NCBI GenBank assembly: GCA_013176395.1
Contig: JABMLP010000012.1
Span: 1,364,001 to 1,428,000, forward strand
Reading direction: 5' to 3'
From: Venturia oleaginea
Taxonomy: Eukaryota; Ascomycota; Dothideomycetes; Venturiales; Venturiaceae
Length of the DNA: 64,000 nucleotides
Under the pieces are notes generated by a model. It was not told the DNA's origin. It saw nothing but the letters and a program-made list of their open reading frames with translations, and did not search any database. A program made the position numbers and the translations under genes. Of the stretch, positions 31,413 to 45,492 are shown in pieces. Position 1 is the first letter of the stretch, and each line of letters begins with the position of its first letter.

Positions 31413-32854
31413 AGTCGTGCTATCTGGAGCAGACTTCAGGCAGCAGATTTCATGGCATACACCCCGTTTCGATTCACAGAGTCATGTGAAAGAATCGTCG
31501 TTCGTCGGCTTAGCGGATCGCATTTAACTATTCTCTGTGGACTTTCTCTTCGATCCCTCTGCCGAGCTCGTTCTAATGATTGAATAACTTTTGCGATATA
31601 ATGAACCGACTCCTAGAGCTACAATGGCACTTATCTGCTAATGGCCAGACCATGATTTGAACGCTCAGGTAGTGCCATGAAATGGAACAGTGTGCGCAAG
31701 CTTCGAGGCGCGTCTCAAAAACAAAGCGGTCCAATTCAAGGTCGATATCGACAACCTTCAAGGATGATGTGATCAATATCCATCTCGATAGATCCAGGAT
31801 CGGCGGGCCGCAGTGGCATGGGGATTATAAATGGCATGGTTATAAAGCCATGTGACGTAGAACTATTGCCCGTCTCGACGGCCCATCCGCCGACCCATCC
31901 GCCGACCCATCCGCCGACCCATCCGCCGACCCATCCGCCGACCCATCCGCCGACCTCCTTTGTCAACGACTACTAGCCGCCGTTTTTTCATTCGCTGTCA
32001 CCACCAGTGAATCATTCGTCAGGTAATAAAACCATGTTCGTTACTCCCTCCCTGCGTGCTAATTATGGCACGTACGTACGTGTGCCAGTACGACGCCGTC
32101 TGCCCTCGTGGCACGTGCGATGGCCAGTAGAGAGCAAGAGCAAGCGTGCAGACTTGTTTTTGAGCTCGTCCATGTTCTTTGGGCATATCTGGGTTGGTTA
32201 GCGCCAGTGCTGAGGATAAATGAGAGATGTAGCGCTGGGATCCCTTGGGTGGGTTTGGAGATGCTTGATCGGATTAAGGTGGCCAAGTATTTTGTGAGGG
32301 AGGTAGCTTACTTACAGATCCGCAGCAAGGTCATCACTTCCTAATCTGACCATCATGTAGAAGATGCTGTTGGTCTATGAGTCCCCCAACTTGATGTTGA
32401 TGATATTATTGGGCAATTCGGTTTTGGAGACTCGCCAGAAAGTCATCGGTATCGTTCTGAGTTGACTAACAGCTAACGTACTCATTTCGTGGCTTCTCAT
32501 TAGACAGTCCGCTTACGAATCCGCAGATCGGAATCCGCGGATCGTCGTGGAGGTTGGCTACTAGTAGGTTCCATGGCGGTACGTGACTACTGCTTTGTAG
32601 GGATGGTGTGAGGCAAGAAGGATCGCAGAAGACGCGAACGTCACTGCTGCGCGAGATCAAAACATTTTCAACGCCTCCTTTTGCTTTCCCCTTGCATCTC
32701 ACTCGTTCACCATTCACAATTTTTTCTGAGAACATCGATAGCTCTTCACGGTACATTTTTACTGTTTGATACTCAAGAGGTAATTCGTGGTCTACATTCT
32801 TCCATTTGATAGCTATATACTGACTTTGCTGTAGCGCGTCGAACTACAGTCAAC
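31413..32854. other. Intergenic with minisatellite, no supported gene
   Basis: Apart from the 12-bp repeat, only short ORFs. The last 100 bases before 32855 are the likely leader of the next gene. Confidence 0.5.
31877..31955. repeat. 12-bp minisatellite CGACCCATCCGC, about 6.5 units
   Basis: Nearly perfect tandem repeat. It reads as a Gly-Trp-Val-Gly repeat on the minus strand, but that ORF shows no other coding signs. Confidence 0.92.
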
Positions 32855-33702
32855 ATGGCGCCAGTGGTCTGGGGTCTCTCGCTCGCGGATATCAAATGGA
32901 GTGCCTTCAAATCTTCTAACATGTGGAACAATCAGTACCACCTTCGTCGGACGAAGTTTGGCGTTTATCAGGGAGCCATGATCTTCTGTGTTGTCTCTGA
33001 ATCCCTCGGAACTGACACACTCTCGAGCTACAAGGTATGGAAGTATCTGTCTCATATCTACAATCAAGTAGGTCTAACAGTCTCTCAGAAAGAGCAACAG
33101 CAAATCCAGATGCAATACCCGAATGCAAACATCGCGAACGACGACGTTATCGGATCCTTCTCGTACAATGTCTTCGCTGGTGTGTTCGTCGCCACCATAT
33201 TTGGTGCAGCGTTCTTCTTCGACCTCTTCTGGCCTGAGCGAAAGGAGTCCAAATCCGTGCAATGGGCTTGGAAGATCTGCTCCGTCCTCTCTGTTCTCTT
33301 AGTCCTCGCTAGTGCGATAAACCTCACTGTCATCATCTCCACCCACCAAGCAGTTCTGTCAGATCCAACGGGCAGTGTGCCTCAGAGCTACCTCAACAAC
33401 CTGAACCCAGTCTTGAATTACGGCCGGAACGGAGAAGCCGTTGCGTCGGTCGTTCTGATATGGATTGGTTGGTTGTTCACTATCTGGGCGTACGTTCTTT
33501 CAGTCCCAAGTATACCATCTCCATGCGCTGATATTTCCCTTGCAGCTCATATCTCATGATTACTTGTACCTCATACATCGCAGCCAACGGCCCCCTGTCC
33601 ACACACGCCAAGACAGCCAGCACATCAACACCAGGGGCACTCGAAGCAGCCAGTTTTACACATGGTACTGAGGGTAAAAAGTCCTCAGAGGAATCTTCCT
33701 AG
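32855..33702 (+). CDS. Fungal four-TM membrane protein
   Basis: ATG at 32855. Hydrophobic helices: FGVYQGAMIFCVVSESLG, FAGVFVATIFGAAFFFDLFW, WKICSVLSVLLVLASAINLT and VASVVLIWIGWLFTIWASYL. The segment FFFDLFWPERKES is a strong family marker I recall from an uncharacterised Pezizomycotina membrane family. Introns: an in-frame 54-nt segment 33035-33088 (GTATGG...CTAAC...CTCAG), whose removal gives the usual spacing before NDDVIGSFSYN, and 33490-33545 (GTACGT...TTGCAG). Protein about 245 residues, stop at 33702. A coding-looking tail continues in 33731-34125. Confidence 0.62.
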
Positions 33703-33730
33703 ATCTAACGCGGACAATGCCATTTTTTTT

Positions 33731-34125
33731 ATTTATTTTTCATCTGGCTGATCTTGGAGTAAGGCAGTAGGACTGGAACTCGACCATCTCAGTCAGACAT
33801 CGAATTATTGCCCAGAAAAGGTGTCAGATCATCCGATCACGTCCGAACAACGATCAATCCAGGGACGGCACCAGTCATTCATTCGAGAACCTACCCACCA
33901 ATCATTCCCTCATCCAAAGATTCCTCCGACGATCCGTCCGGTTCAAAGGAGCTCGGAGGAGAACAGACCGAACCTTTGACTGGAGAGGGAATGGGTGCCC
34001 GCGTTTCGGCGGATGACTCGGTTTTGGATCCGGACTTTGATGCTGCCCGGATATCTACGCAGGGCATGAATCCGTTGGCTGCTTTGATGTATAGAACTGT
34101 TGGAACGATGCTCAGTATGGACTGA
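33731..34125 (+). other. Candidate C-terminal tail exon of the preceding gene
   Basis: After an AG at about 33765 the frame reads RTGTRPSQSDIELLPRKGV and stays open to a stop at 34125, ending in ALMYRTVGTMLSMD. It looks like a cytosolic tail and has no ATG of its own. I found no strong GT site in phase in the preceding exon, so alternative splicing, a frameshift or a separate gene remain possible. Confidence 0.35.
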
Positions 34126-35555
34126 TTGGAGGACATAATACCCACATTATCGGTGTTTTCTCTTGTATTGATTGGGCTTTTGGTACTGGACGGAAGGCTC
34201 TGTGCTTTTCCTCGTTGATAGGAATTCATTGTTTTACTTTGCACTTCTTCTTCTCTTCCTCTTTCTTTCTATCCGCTGAGGTTTCTTGATCTGCATTTGG
34301 ATTCATACATCCGATTGCCGAATTCAATGAGTATTCTCTCGGTTTGGCGTCGATGTTAATCGCGGATTGGGAGTTTGCTAGAGGGAAGGCATGGTCTCCA
34401 TTCCACATTGCGCCGTCTTCAAGTTTAAGTCAGGCTGTCTAACAGTTCATTGGTCTCCTTCGTCCAAGTTCTTCGACTTGACTCGGCTCTTATCCTCTGC
34501 CACGCAGGCCTGCATTCATCTGTTCATCCGATAATTGACCTCAGAATGAACAGATGCTTGCTCGATTATCCATCCGATGAATACTATTTATTCCCTTCCT
34601 CATCGAACCTTATCCGCCATCGAAGATGCTGATACTAGTGTAGCATAACGCCTTAGCCACTTCGGATTTCTTCATCGTCATCCAGATGATCCTAAGTTAG
34701 AAGCTTATCAGTCTATTGAGCCATGGATGGCATGGAGAATCTCGTCCATCATTGGAATTTGGATGGATTGGGTGGGATGAATGCAGATGTCCACGGTTGA
34801 CATTAGTTGAGTATCTGTCATCTGGCATACGGTTGGTTCTATAAGCCGTCGTGTCGTCTTTTGTTGTAGAACTGATATCCAACTTCCCAACGTCCAATTG
34901 TGAGGAACTCTAGATTTTCTACCTAGTAGGACTTCTAATACCAGCGAACCCAAATAAAAGTTCAAGATTTCATTCGAAGAGTCAAGTTTTTGAAATGCTC
35001 CTCCTGGTCTTTGATAGGCTTCCAAAAAGGACATGGCCTCGATGAAAGTGTTAGTGTACCGGCTTGTCGAGGCGGACTCTACCGGTACATCAGCAATGTA
35101 GCGGCACCATCTGGATAAAAGGCGAAATGTGTCCGGAGACTAGGCTGCTTCTGGCAGTGCTCCACTACGAGGAGTCAGCAATTCTTACCCTATTTCTCTC
35201 TCGCTCGCCATCATCTCCCATTACTTCAATCGTAATTCAACTTCCCGAATATTGGACTCTTCTGGCGTTGTAACAACCATAGGACTGGGCTCAACTGTTC
35301 CATCCACAACTAAAAAGCGACTCCTAATAATCATCCCCACTCCCATTGAAAATTCGAAATAAAGCCAACCGGGCAGAGAATTTGTGGTCACTTCTGCAAC
35401 CAGTTGTATCGGAAACAAAACACACCAGTTTCGTAACCTATCCTATCCATGCACATATATCCAAAAGCTGCTTGTCATCTCCCGGCCCCCAAAAATGCCC
35501 ATCTCGATGTACTCATCTTACTCATCACAAAAACAATAATCCAGACTCGATTACA
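34126..35555. other. Intergenic, no supported gene
   Basis: Only short ORFs on both strands. The last 300 bases are probably the 3' untranslated region of APP1. Confidence 0.5.
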
Positions 35556-38339
35556 TCAACGCCTATCCCTCCTGTTCTCAGCAGCCTTCTTATCCTCCCT
35601 CTCTGCCTTCTCAACCAACCTCCTACTCTCCTCAAGCACATCACCGCCAACCCTCCAAGTCCTAAGCAAAACCCCCTTATGTCTACAATACCCCTCTGCC
35701 CTCTCCCACCTCGCCTTCCACATCTCAACTCTCTTGTTAACCGGTGCCTGCGCCTGTTGTCCCACCCCCGCACCCATCTGCCCGTTATAACTAACCGCCC
35801 TCCTAACTCCCGGCGTCCCAGGTTGACTCCCACCAGAATTATACGCCTGCCACGCATTCGTCACTCTCGTGGACGCAAACGCCGCAGCAGCAGCGGGGTA
35901 AGAAGTAATCGTTCTTTTGGGAAGGGTAGGCGGAACGACATCTTCATCCATTGTTTTTTCCAATGTGCCACTTTCTACTCCTCCTCCCTCTTTGTTGTTT
36001 GATGAAGGTGCATCAACTTGTGCGGACCCCCAAGGTGCATTGGGGAGATGAGCATACGCACTCGCGAACTTTTCTCTCGCAAAATGTCCGTAGCTCTCGT
36101 CTTCCGGATTTGCTTTGGGAGGCGGACCGGCAGCGGGCGGTTTAGAAGCACGAGGAACAGGAGGTGGAGACTGTGTCGCTTGATTGGGGAGTGTCGTTGA
36201 TAAGGTTGTTGAGCGCCGCGACGGAGGAGGAGGTGGTGGTTTCTTCTTTGCCCCTTCTTGTTGATCCATGTTTTGGCTTGTTGCATTTCTCAGAGTGTGT
36301 GGTTTTCGTGGGACTGGCGGGGTTGTTTTCGTGGTTGCGGAAGAATCGCGTTTCGTCGGAGGAAGTTGGGATTCATTTTGTGCTCTGGGGAGCGGAGGAG
36401 AATGGGTTTTTTTCGACTCAGACTCTTCATCACTGAAGTCAATCAGTTTTTCCTCTGTGTCTCTCCTCGGTGGCAAGGACGGTCTCCTCCTATCTTCCTC
36501 TTCCACACTCTTCAAAGATGCTTCAATAGCAGCTTTAAGATCAGGATCATCCTCCTCATCATCAATCCTGTTTCTGTCTTGCTGAAACCTTGAACCCGAA
36601 CTCCCACCGTGAAGTGAAGTCTCGCTCCTGTCCCCAGCCAAATGTCCCATCCGATGATCAAAAAAACCCCGATGCACAGGCGTCGTGACGTCTCTTATGA
36701 AGATCCCCAAAACACGACCTGGATTTTCCTGCACAAAATCGAGATATACCTCCAAATCGGCTTCTCCACTGTCTCCAACAAGAATGAACCTCCTCTGCGG
36801 AAAATCCCTTGCAATACGATCAAGAGTTCCCTTCTTTCTCTCCGCCACCGGTTCAAAAATACCTTGCATCATGCCAGCATACTGTTTCAAATGGAATGAT
36901 CCAGGCGGCAACCCAGCCTGCGCGAAGAACTTTGTGAGAACAGGGTAAAGTTGCCACGGCGAGTTGGAGACGTAATGGAATTTTACACCCATCTTCGAAA
37001 GATTGCTATACCATTCTTGCACACCCTCGATTGTGAGATCGTTCAACTCTCGAATGAAAGCATTACGAAAGATTTCTCGTGCGCCACTGCCAATTGCAGA
37101 ATGCTTGATCGTGTCGTCAATATCGCTGATAACGCTTACTCCATTGGGATCAGTCACAAGGACTTCTTCGGTCGCGGAAAGATTTTCTGATGCCAATATC
37201 CTCACATGCGTGGGTACAAATTCGAGTTCCGCTCGGAGAGCAAAGTGACCATATGCATCCGTGTGTACCGTCCGTTGTCGTGATATACTTTCATTGTAGA
37301 AAAATGCACTGATGGGCGTGTTGGCCAGTGGATTAGAAATGAAAGGTTTTAGCCTAGCCATGAGATGTGCGTTCGCTGTGAACAACTCGGACGGATTCAT
37401 ATCAGCAGGTTGGTTCCAAGAAGCCCTCTTCTGTATTGGTTTGATCTTCGGGTCGTCCTCAGTTCCTGCCGCATTGCTCGCTGCTACTCTTCTCAAAGAG
37501 TCCGTCTCCGATACTTTCCTATTCGAAATGCCAGACCTACCTGGCCGACCGTCTGCAGCATCATCCGTTGCGTCTTTCGAAGGAGTCTCGCTGTATTCGC
37601 CCCTCCCAGCAGCCTCGGCCTCAGCCTCGCCCTTCCTCAAAATGTTCTCTGCCTCCTTCGATACAAAATCCTCGTCTCTCTGCCTTTGCCTAGCTTCCGC
37701 ACTCTCGCGATGTTGAGAGTGCGGACTCGTATCTCTGCTCGTCTGATCACTCCCAGCAGGAGAACTCTGCGCCGGAGCGGGCAATCCAGCCAATTGTCTC
37801 GCCAGCGTAATGAAAAGCCGTTGCTTCCTCGTCATCGCCCCCTTGTGAGGCGAGAAAACCCACCCCCTGACATCAACATCCACAACCGCGTTGTCCTCCT
37901 CATATTTCTCCCATTGCTGCCGCCAATACTCAGCATCACCCTCGCCCATAGAATCTCTCGCATCGCGGCCTTGTCCTTCAGTTTCTTGTATGGTTCCTGG
38001 ATTCGCTTTCGGCTTTTCTTTGATATGCCTCCTAGCATAACTAGGGAACAAGACCATTTGCTCATCGCCACCCCTCACCACAGCAGCCGCATCAGGGTAA
38101 CTTCCCGGCGGTCCATCGTCCCCCTCTTCCAAGAAACTCGTCCTGTTGTTCCATCCACTGGCATATTGTTGTTGGTATGTTTGTCGCAACTCATTGGCAG
38201 CCTTCAGATATCCCTTCAATTTCGCTCTTCGTGACCCTGCTGGCGGCTCGTCTCCTCCAGAATTACTGTAGCTGTTATAGTGCCCGCTTTGCCCAGGCCT
38301 GGTCGGATTCCTTTCCCGTCCATCATTTGGTTCTGTCAT
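35556..38339 (-). CDS. APP1: Phosphatidate phosphatase APP1 (actin patch protein)
   Basis: 927 residues from the first ATG of the frame (38339); the open frame extends further upstream without another ATG, so an upstream exon is possible. The N-terminus has LKGYLKAANELRQTYQQQY, typical of fungal App1. The catalytic part contains SDIDDTIKHSAIG, the DxDxT HAD-like phosphatase motif, then VQEWYSNLSKMGVKFHYVSN, PWQLYPVL and FILVGDSGEADLEVY. The C-terminal third is disordered with many polyproline stretches (KKPPPPPPSRRS), likely SH3 ligands of actin-patch proteins. In yeast App1 is a Mg-dependent phosphatidate phosphatase at cortical actin patches. Single exon as read. Confidence 0.9.
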   Translation of the reverse strand: MTEPNDGRERNPTRPGQSGHYNSYSNSGGDEPPAGSRRAKLKGYLKAANELRQTYQQQYASGWNNRTSFLEEGDDGPPGSYPDAAAVVRGGDEQMVLFPSYARRHIKEKPKANPGTIQETEGQGRDARDSMGEGDAEYWRQQWEKYEEDNAVVDVDVRGWVFSPHKGAMTRKQRLFITLARQLAGLPAPAQSSPAGSDQTSRDTSPHSQHRESAEARQRQRDEDFVSKEAENILRKGEAEAEAAGRGEYSETPSKDATDDAADGRPGRSGISNRKVSETDSLRRVAASNAAGTEDDPKIKPIQKRASWNQPADMNPSELFTANAHLMARLKPFISNPLANTPISAFFYNESISRQRTVHTDAYGHFALRAELEFVPTHVRILASENLSATEEVLVTDPNGVSVISDIDDTIKHSAIGSGAREIFRNAFIRELNDLTIEGVQEWYSNLSKMGVKFHYVSNSPWQLYPVLTKFFAQAGLPPGSFHLKQYAGMMQGIFEPVAERKKGTLDRIARDFPQRRFILVGDSGEADLEVYLDFVQENPGRVLGIFIRDVTTPVHRGFFDHRMGHLAGDRSETSLHGGSSGSRFQQDRNRIDDEEDDPDLKAAIEASLKSVEEEDRRRPSLPPRRDTEEKLIDFSDEESESKKTHSPPLPRAQNESQLPPTKRDSSATTKTTPPVPRKPHTLRNATSQNMDQQEGAKKKPPPPPPSRRSTTLSTTLPNQATQSPPPVPRASKPPAAGPPPKANPEDESYGHFAREKFASAYAHLPNAPWGSAQVDAPSSNNKEGGGVESGTLEKTMDEDVVPPTLPKRTITSYPAAAAAFASTRVTNAWQAYNSGGSQPGTPGVRRAVSYNGQMGAGVGQQAQAPVNKRVEMWKARWERAEGYCRHKGVLLRTWRVGGDVLEESRRLVEKAEREDKKAAENRRDRR

Positions 38340-39134
38340 CTTCCCTCCCTTCTTTCTCTTCCCATCTTCCACCCTCAAACTCCTAGATCCTCTTCCTAGC
38401 CTGCTTCTAAAGACCTCAAGAAGCGTGGGTCTGGTCCTTGCAGCCTTTGCCAATTGCCTCTTCACAATATACCGATATATCCGTGATTGCACTCTATGCT
38501 TGAGCTTGGGTATATGCTCGTGCCGGAACTTGGACAGATGCGCGCGTGCTATTTGCCTGGTCTTGGGGAGAATGTAGGCAAATAGTCTGGAGGATGCGGA
38601 TGCGCGTGGAGGGCGGCGAGGAGGAGCCAGGTTTGCGGTCGTGTGGGGGAGGAGTAATGTGGTCGTCTGGGGGTTATACGAGGCTCTTGCGATCCTTCGA
38701 GATGTGATGTTTTGGCTGCGTCATCGCTGCCCACGAGAATGATATTTCTTTTGACACCAAGGCATTAATGGTTAACAATGGCATGTCTAGCTTCATTGGG
38801 CTTCGATCTATTTCGAAGAGACATTGCCCAGTTATCCACATCATTGTTGTGATGTTACTTTCAAATAGCTTTGCTCAAGAAATTACATTACGCTAACCAA
38901 TGTGGCAATACAGTAGTCCCCACTGCAACTCAGCCTCACAGCAACCTTCACCAGAAATTCAGGAAATCATAAAAACCTTTCCCAAGCAGTTAGAAGATAC
39001 TATAGATTAGACGAAATAGTGCCATGCTTGAAGGCAATGCAGCATATATACACATTCACTGAGCAAGAGAAAAACAGCCACCGATTGACCTTCCCCTAGG
39101 ACTTTATACCATACGAGCACTCTTACACAACTAT
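38340..39134. other. APP1 5' flank and VMA2 3' flank
   Basis: The APP1 frame stays open to about 38700 on the minus strand without ATG and with arginine-rich content, possibly an N-terminal exon. The rest (38740-39134) is AT-rich with no ORF of note. Confidence 0.45.
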
Positions 39135-41045
<1,911 letters not shown>

Positions 41046-43024
41046 GATTGCTTATATGCTCCCTCTTGGAAGCTCGACTCTGGACCGAGAGAGGGATTGA
41101 TGGTGTTTGGAAGGGGTGGGAGTTTGGGTAGTGATGTACTAGGGTGGGTTGTCCTCGATGAGCTTTCCATGGTGGAGCACTGCTAACACTGGAGCTAGAA
41201 GACCTGAGCTTCAAGCCACAATGTTGTGGCCTTGGCGCCTGAATTGCGATAACAAAATCGCAACTTGACCAAACTCGATCACACACACAAACAACTCCAC
41301 CTGCGCCCTGTTTTTTTGCTGTATCAAAGCATCACTTTGAAGCGTCTTCTGATTCTGTTTCACTCACCATCTTTCTGCTTATTAATGTACCATTCAATCT
41401 TTCCTCCAGTCAACATTTACCACCACTCATTTCTCAAGACCTTTCCGCGCTCCAAACATCTATTTCGGATTCGCCTTCCCGGCTCTACATGGATATCGAT
41501 AATTTCCTGACGACATCGCTGTTGAATCTTCCAGGTGGAGAGGTGGCCGTTTCGCGATGCGAGAGCGTCACACAAAATCGACTCGATATTTCTTTCATTA
41601 CCCCTACGAGACGAAGAAGCAGAAGTGAACGCTGTATATATGGTCTTCGGAAGAGATATACTTCCAAAGAGGATGATGTATTTAATTTGCAAACCTAGTC
41701 ACAAAATCACGGCAGTCTTCAAGGTCACGTAAGATACCCAGGGAAATGGACAGACTCGAAGGGCCAACCGTTTCAACCTCATTGACAGTCGGCAAGGTCT
41801 GGTCTCCCTTTCCTTAAATGCCGCATTGCCATGAGAAGACGTGGAGCATATTTTAGAGAAGGCATTGCGATTACAGTGGGAAAAGCCGAGGGAATTGGAA
41901 GCAAACGACTTGGAAATGCAGCCCTTTGTGGTGTCGGTGTAAAATACTTCCTAGCTCGGTGTTTAGAATACTGTATAGTTTACGCCCGTCGATCCGAGTC
42001 TCTAGAGAGTCTAAAAGGTCGCGTAGAACTTCGCAAAGACGTTCGATAAACGTTGAAAGCATCGAAAGAACAGCTTCTTTCAATACCGACGTTCATGAGT
42101 CTTGAGACTGGCACGAATAGTAATCTGATGCTGGCGCGATTTCCAGCCATCTCCGTGAACATCCCGGGGCCTGTATATACAGACGCATCCTCTGACTGAA
42201 GGTGAAACGCCTCCAAGTCTAACAACACAAGATCTACCGCGACCACTAGCGACTCCAGCTGCCTCGAACACGATCAGCCAGAGCAGGCACGTAGACGGGA
42301 GACTCGACCGACCAGTTCACACATACGGATAACCACATATCTCCCATGGGAAGAGAGCTGTCTGTATAGGAACGTCGCAGCAGTCCGCTCTACAAACAAC
42401 CTTCCGCGACCGACCTCCCATTCCCCTGCATAGCAGAAAGTCCATCCATTATACGACCCTGTACCGCCCTTGCGCCTGGATCCTCTCAACGACACCATCT
42501 GAAAGAGACGTGACCGTCCCAAGGACTCGCGATCCACCTCAATCACTTCTTGGCCCCAGATCCGACGACCCTGTCCCTCCTTTGCCCGCCGCATCGCTAT
42601 CATCGCGTCCCCGAGACACTGACCAAAAATATCGCTCATCGCTCTTTTGTCGTTGGAATTGCCTGTAGAGCCATACGTGCCCGCATGCGCCTTGTCCTCA
42701 CGCGGTGATTGGATTTATGCGCTGACCTCGCCATTGCATTGCGCTCAGCAGAACTGTACACCGACATCGACGTTCCGTTGGACCCTCTTTCGCCGACGAC
42801 CGCTCTCTGCTACCACCGACCGCAACACATCTATTCATGCGCGTCGCCTGCCTCGAATACTGCATCGAAGACTCGAATCCCTCTCCATCACGCGCATTTC
42901 GTGTTCTTACGATTCAAGAGAAGGAAGGAGTGGTGGTGTCTCAGCGGCGGAGCTGGGACTGTGAGACTCGATCATTGAGGGCGGAAGGGATCCTGATACT
43001 ATCGCTCATTGACCTCGCTTCAAC
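41046..43024. other. Divergent VMA2/ptaB intergenic region
   Basis: 1979 bp between the two start codons. ORFs of 60-121 codons exist on both strands (for example 42274-42639 minus) but none has family-like features. The part near 43024 is probably a long ptaB leader. Confidence 0.5.
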
Positions 43025-45492
43025 ATGAATGTGATGTCGGGTGCTCCCTTTCACGGTGGAATGCCTGGGCAACACCCAGGCATGCACCAAGGCCAGCCCA
43101 TGCCAGGACAGCCTCATCCGGGCCAAATGCACATGATGGGCCAGCCTATGCACGGTGTATCAGGTCCACACGTTCAGCAAGTGAGTCAGGCAGGTCCAAT
43201 GATGGGCGGGATGCAGCCCGGCATGGGTCAACATCCAAATGCTCATGCTCTTTCACACCTGGCTCCACAGCAGCAACAATTATTGGCACAACAGCAGCAG
43301 CAGATGCAGCAGATGCAGCAGATGAACCCTCAGCAGCAGATGAACCCTCAGCAGCAGCAGCAACACATGCAGCAACAGCAACAGCGCATCTTTATGCATC
43401 AACAACAAATACAGCGCATAAGGCAAATGGGTCAGCAAACAGGCATTCAGATGACACCTCAACAGATGGCGGCGATACAGACGGGGATTAACGTTAATCT
43501 GCCCACTCATTTACAACAGCAGCAGATGATGCAATCACAAGCCCAGCACCAGGCACATCAACAAGCGGCAGCTCATGCGCACCACCAACAGCAACAAAAT
43601 CTGGCGCAGCAGCAGGCGGCTCATCAACAGCAGGCACAGGCACAGCAGCAGGCTGCACAACAACATCATCTCGTAGCAATGCAGCATGCAGCATCGCAAG
43701 GCAGTCATGGGAGTGCACATGGAAGTAGTCAAGGCCATCCACCTGTAACGTCTCAGCCCGGGCCTCCAGGACAAACGGGACAACAGGCGCCAATGAGACC
43801 TCAGAGCGCAATGTCCCAGGCTCAGACATCAAGTATAGAAGCACACTCCTCGCCTGCACCCACGGCAGGGCCTCCTCAAGGACAACCGCAACAACAGCCG
43901 CAAGGTCCTAGCCAAGTTCAACAGCAAGCTGCTGCTCAGGCCCACCAGGCACAACAAGCCCAAGCTGCCGCGCAGGCACAAGCACAGGCACAAGCTCAAG
44001 CTCAATCCTCGGGGCCCCCGCAACAATCGCAACCTGCCACAAGTGGGCCAGCACAGAATCAGGGACAACAAAATCGGGGCCAAGCTGCTAATCACAGCGT
44101 CAATCAGCAACCAGCTGGTGGCGCTCAGCCTCAGCCTCAGCCTCAAGGCCAGAATCCAAACCAGCAGAGATTGTCCAATGCCGGAATGAATCCCCAGCAG
44201 GCTATGGCAATGCGTGCGCAACAACTACAACCTCAAAATCGAATGAATGGAGCTACTTTACTCAAAGTCTTCAATTTTGCAGACAAGTTGGGATCGTTTC
44301 GAGGTCATATACAGCCGAACGATTTCACCTTCTGGCACAAGTTGATAGAACAACACTTCTCTAAAGATGGTGTGTTCCGCATGATTCTCCGGAGTGACGC
44401 AGACAAAGGCTCGAAAACGTTTGAAGTAAATTATCATTCACTACCGCGCTTTTTTTACACACAGTATGAGAGTGAGGTAGATCAGATACAGCTGTTACTG
44501 GACGGGACGAAGGAAGGGCCCGTGATCGAGTCTCATCAGTATGTGCAAGCTGAGAGGGCACGAATGATTTACTGGTTCCGAGATGGCTCTCAGGTCAGTC
44601 TTTTGATTTCCCAACGGTGAAAAAACAGGAACTAACTGTAATGCAGTTAGTATGGAATGGAAGGTTCATGGCCATATATGCGGCAGAAAAGATGGAAACC
44701 ATGACATTCGAAACGAGGGACCATGAGACATACATCCCTCGATCTCGATTAGCAGAATTATGCGCCCAGGCCTCACCTGACCAGAACAAATCTCCTAGGA
44801 TGACGAAGACTGCGGGAAAGCAGAGGAATCAAGTAAAGAATCAAGCGATGCCAGCGTCGGCTTTCGACAGGCGGAGTCTGCCGGAACGGCCGTGCACCGA
44901 ACTTGGCGTCACAGCGAGGATCCAGACTTTCCTTGAGGTAGGCCAACTTCAGATCGATTAAGTCACAAAATCTATTCTGACTGTGTTATAGCTTGGCGAG
45001 ACTCTCAATTACATGAAAGACCTCATATTTTACTCCAGAGAGAACCCTGAACTGAGCGTAAAAGAGGCACTCGAGTCTCTGGTCGCGTCTTACCAGCCAC
45101 AGGCCAGCCAAAACCCGGTAAGACCGGCATTTCCAGATGGCGGAGTGCGGGCCTTTGGTGCCGCTGGCATTTCTCCTCACATCACGAACCAACTTCTTCC
45201 AGGCGGGGCACAAGCAAATGGCTCGCCTCACATGAATGCCATGAATCTCAATGGAATGAATACACACACACCTTCGCCCCATCTGAGCAACATGGCGCCG
45301 CCTATGATGAATTCTCTTAGTCATCAAGGTAGCTCCACGAGTGGGCCGAGCACAAATACGAGCCCCAATGTTAGCCAGCAGAATAAGAGGAGACGAAGTA
45401 CTGTCAAGGCTGAGGGCGACGATGGACCTACGCCAAAAGTTAAGGCGAGCCCGAGGATGAACCTAAATGCGAAGAGAATGAAAAATGGCTGA
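43025..45492 (+). CDS. ptaB: LIM-domain-binding (LDB/Chip-type) transcriptional co-regulator, PtaB/Mfg1 homologue
   Basis: Three exons: 43025-44593, 44647-44937, 44992-45492; 786 residues. The N-terminal half is Met/Pro/Gln-rich with long CAG/CAA-encoded polyQ and Q/A tracts. Residues about 405-645 form the LIM-binding domain (ATLLKVFNFADKLGSFRGHI, DFTFWHKLIEQHFSKDGVFR, LPRFFYTQYESEVDQIQLLL, then MIYWFRDGSQ|LVWNGRFMAIY across intron 1, and RIQTFLE|LGETLNYMKDLI across intron 2). The tail contains NKRRRST, a likely nuclear localisation signal. In Aspergillus PtaB acts with SomA, and in yeast Mfg1 with Flo8/Mss11, to control adhesion and filamentous growth; the same role is inferred here. Confidence 0.88.

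Noticed and set aside
31736..31966. Gly-Trp-Val-Gly repeat protein on the minus strand
   Set aside because: Composed almost only of the 12-bp minisatellite; no coding signs outside it.
42274..42639. 121-codon minus-strand ORF upstream of ptaB
   Set aside because: Arginine-rich, no motif, and lies within the probable ptaB leader.
43280..44224. Leucine-rich ORFs on the minus strand
   Set aside because: Antisense of the CAG/CAA glutamine tracts of ptaB.
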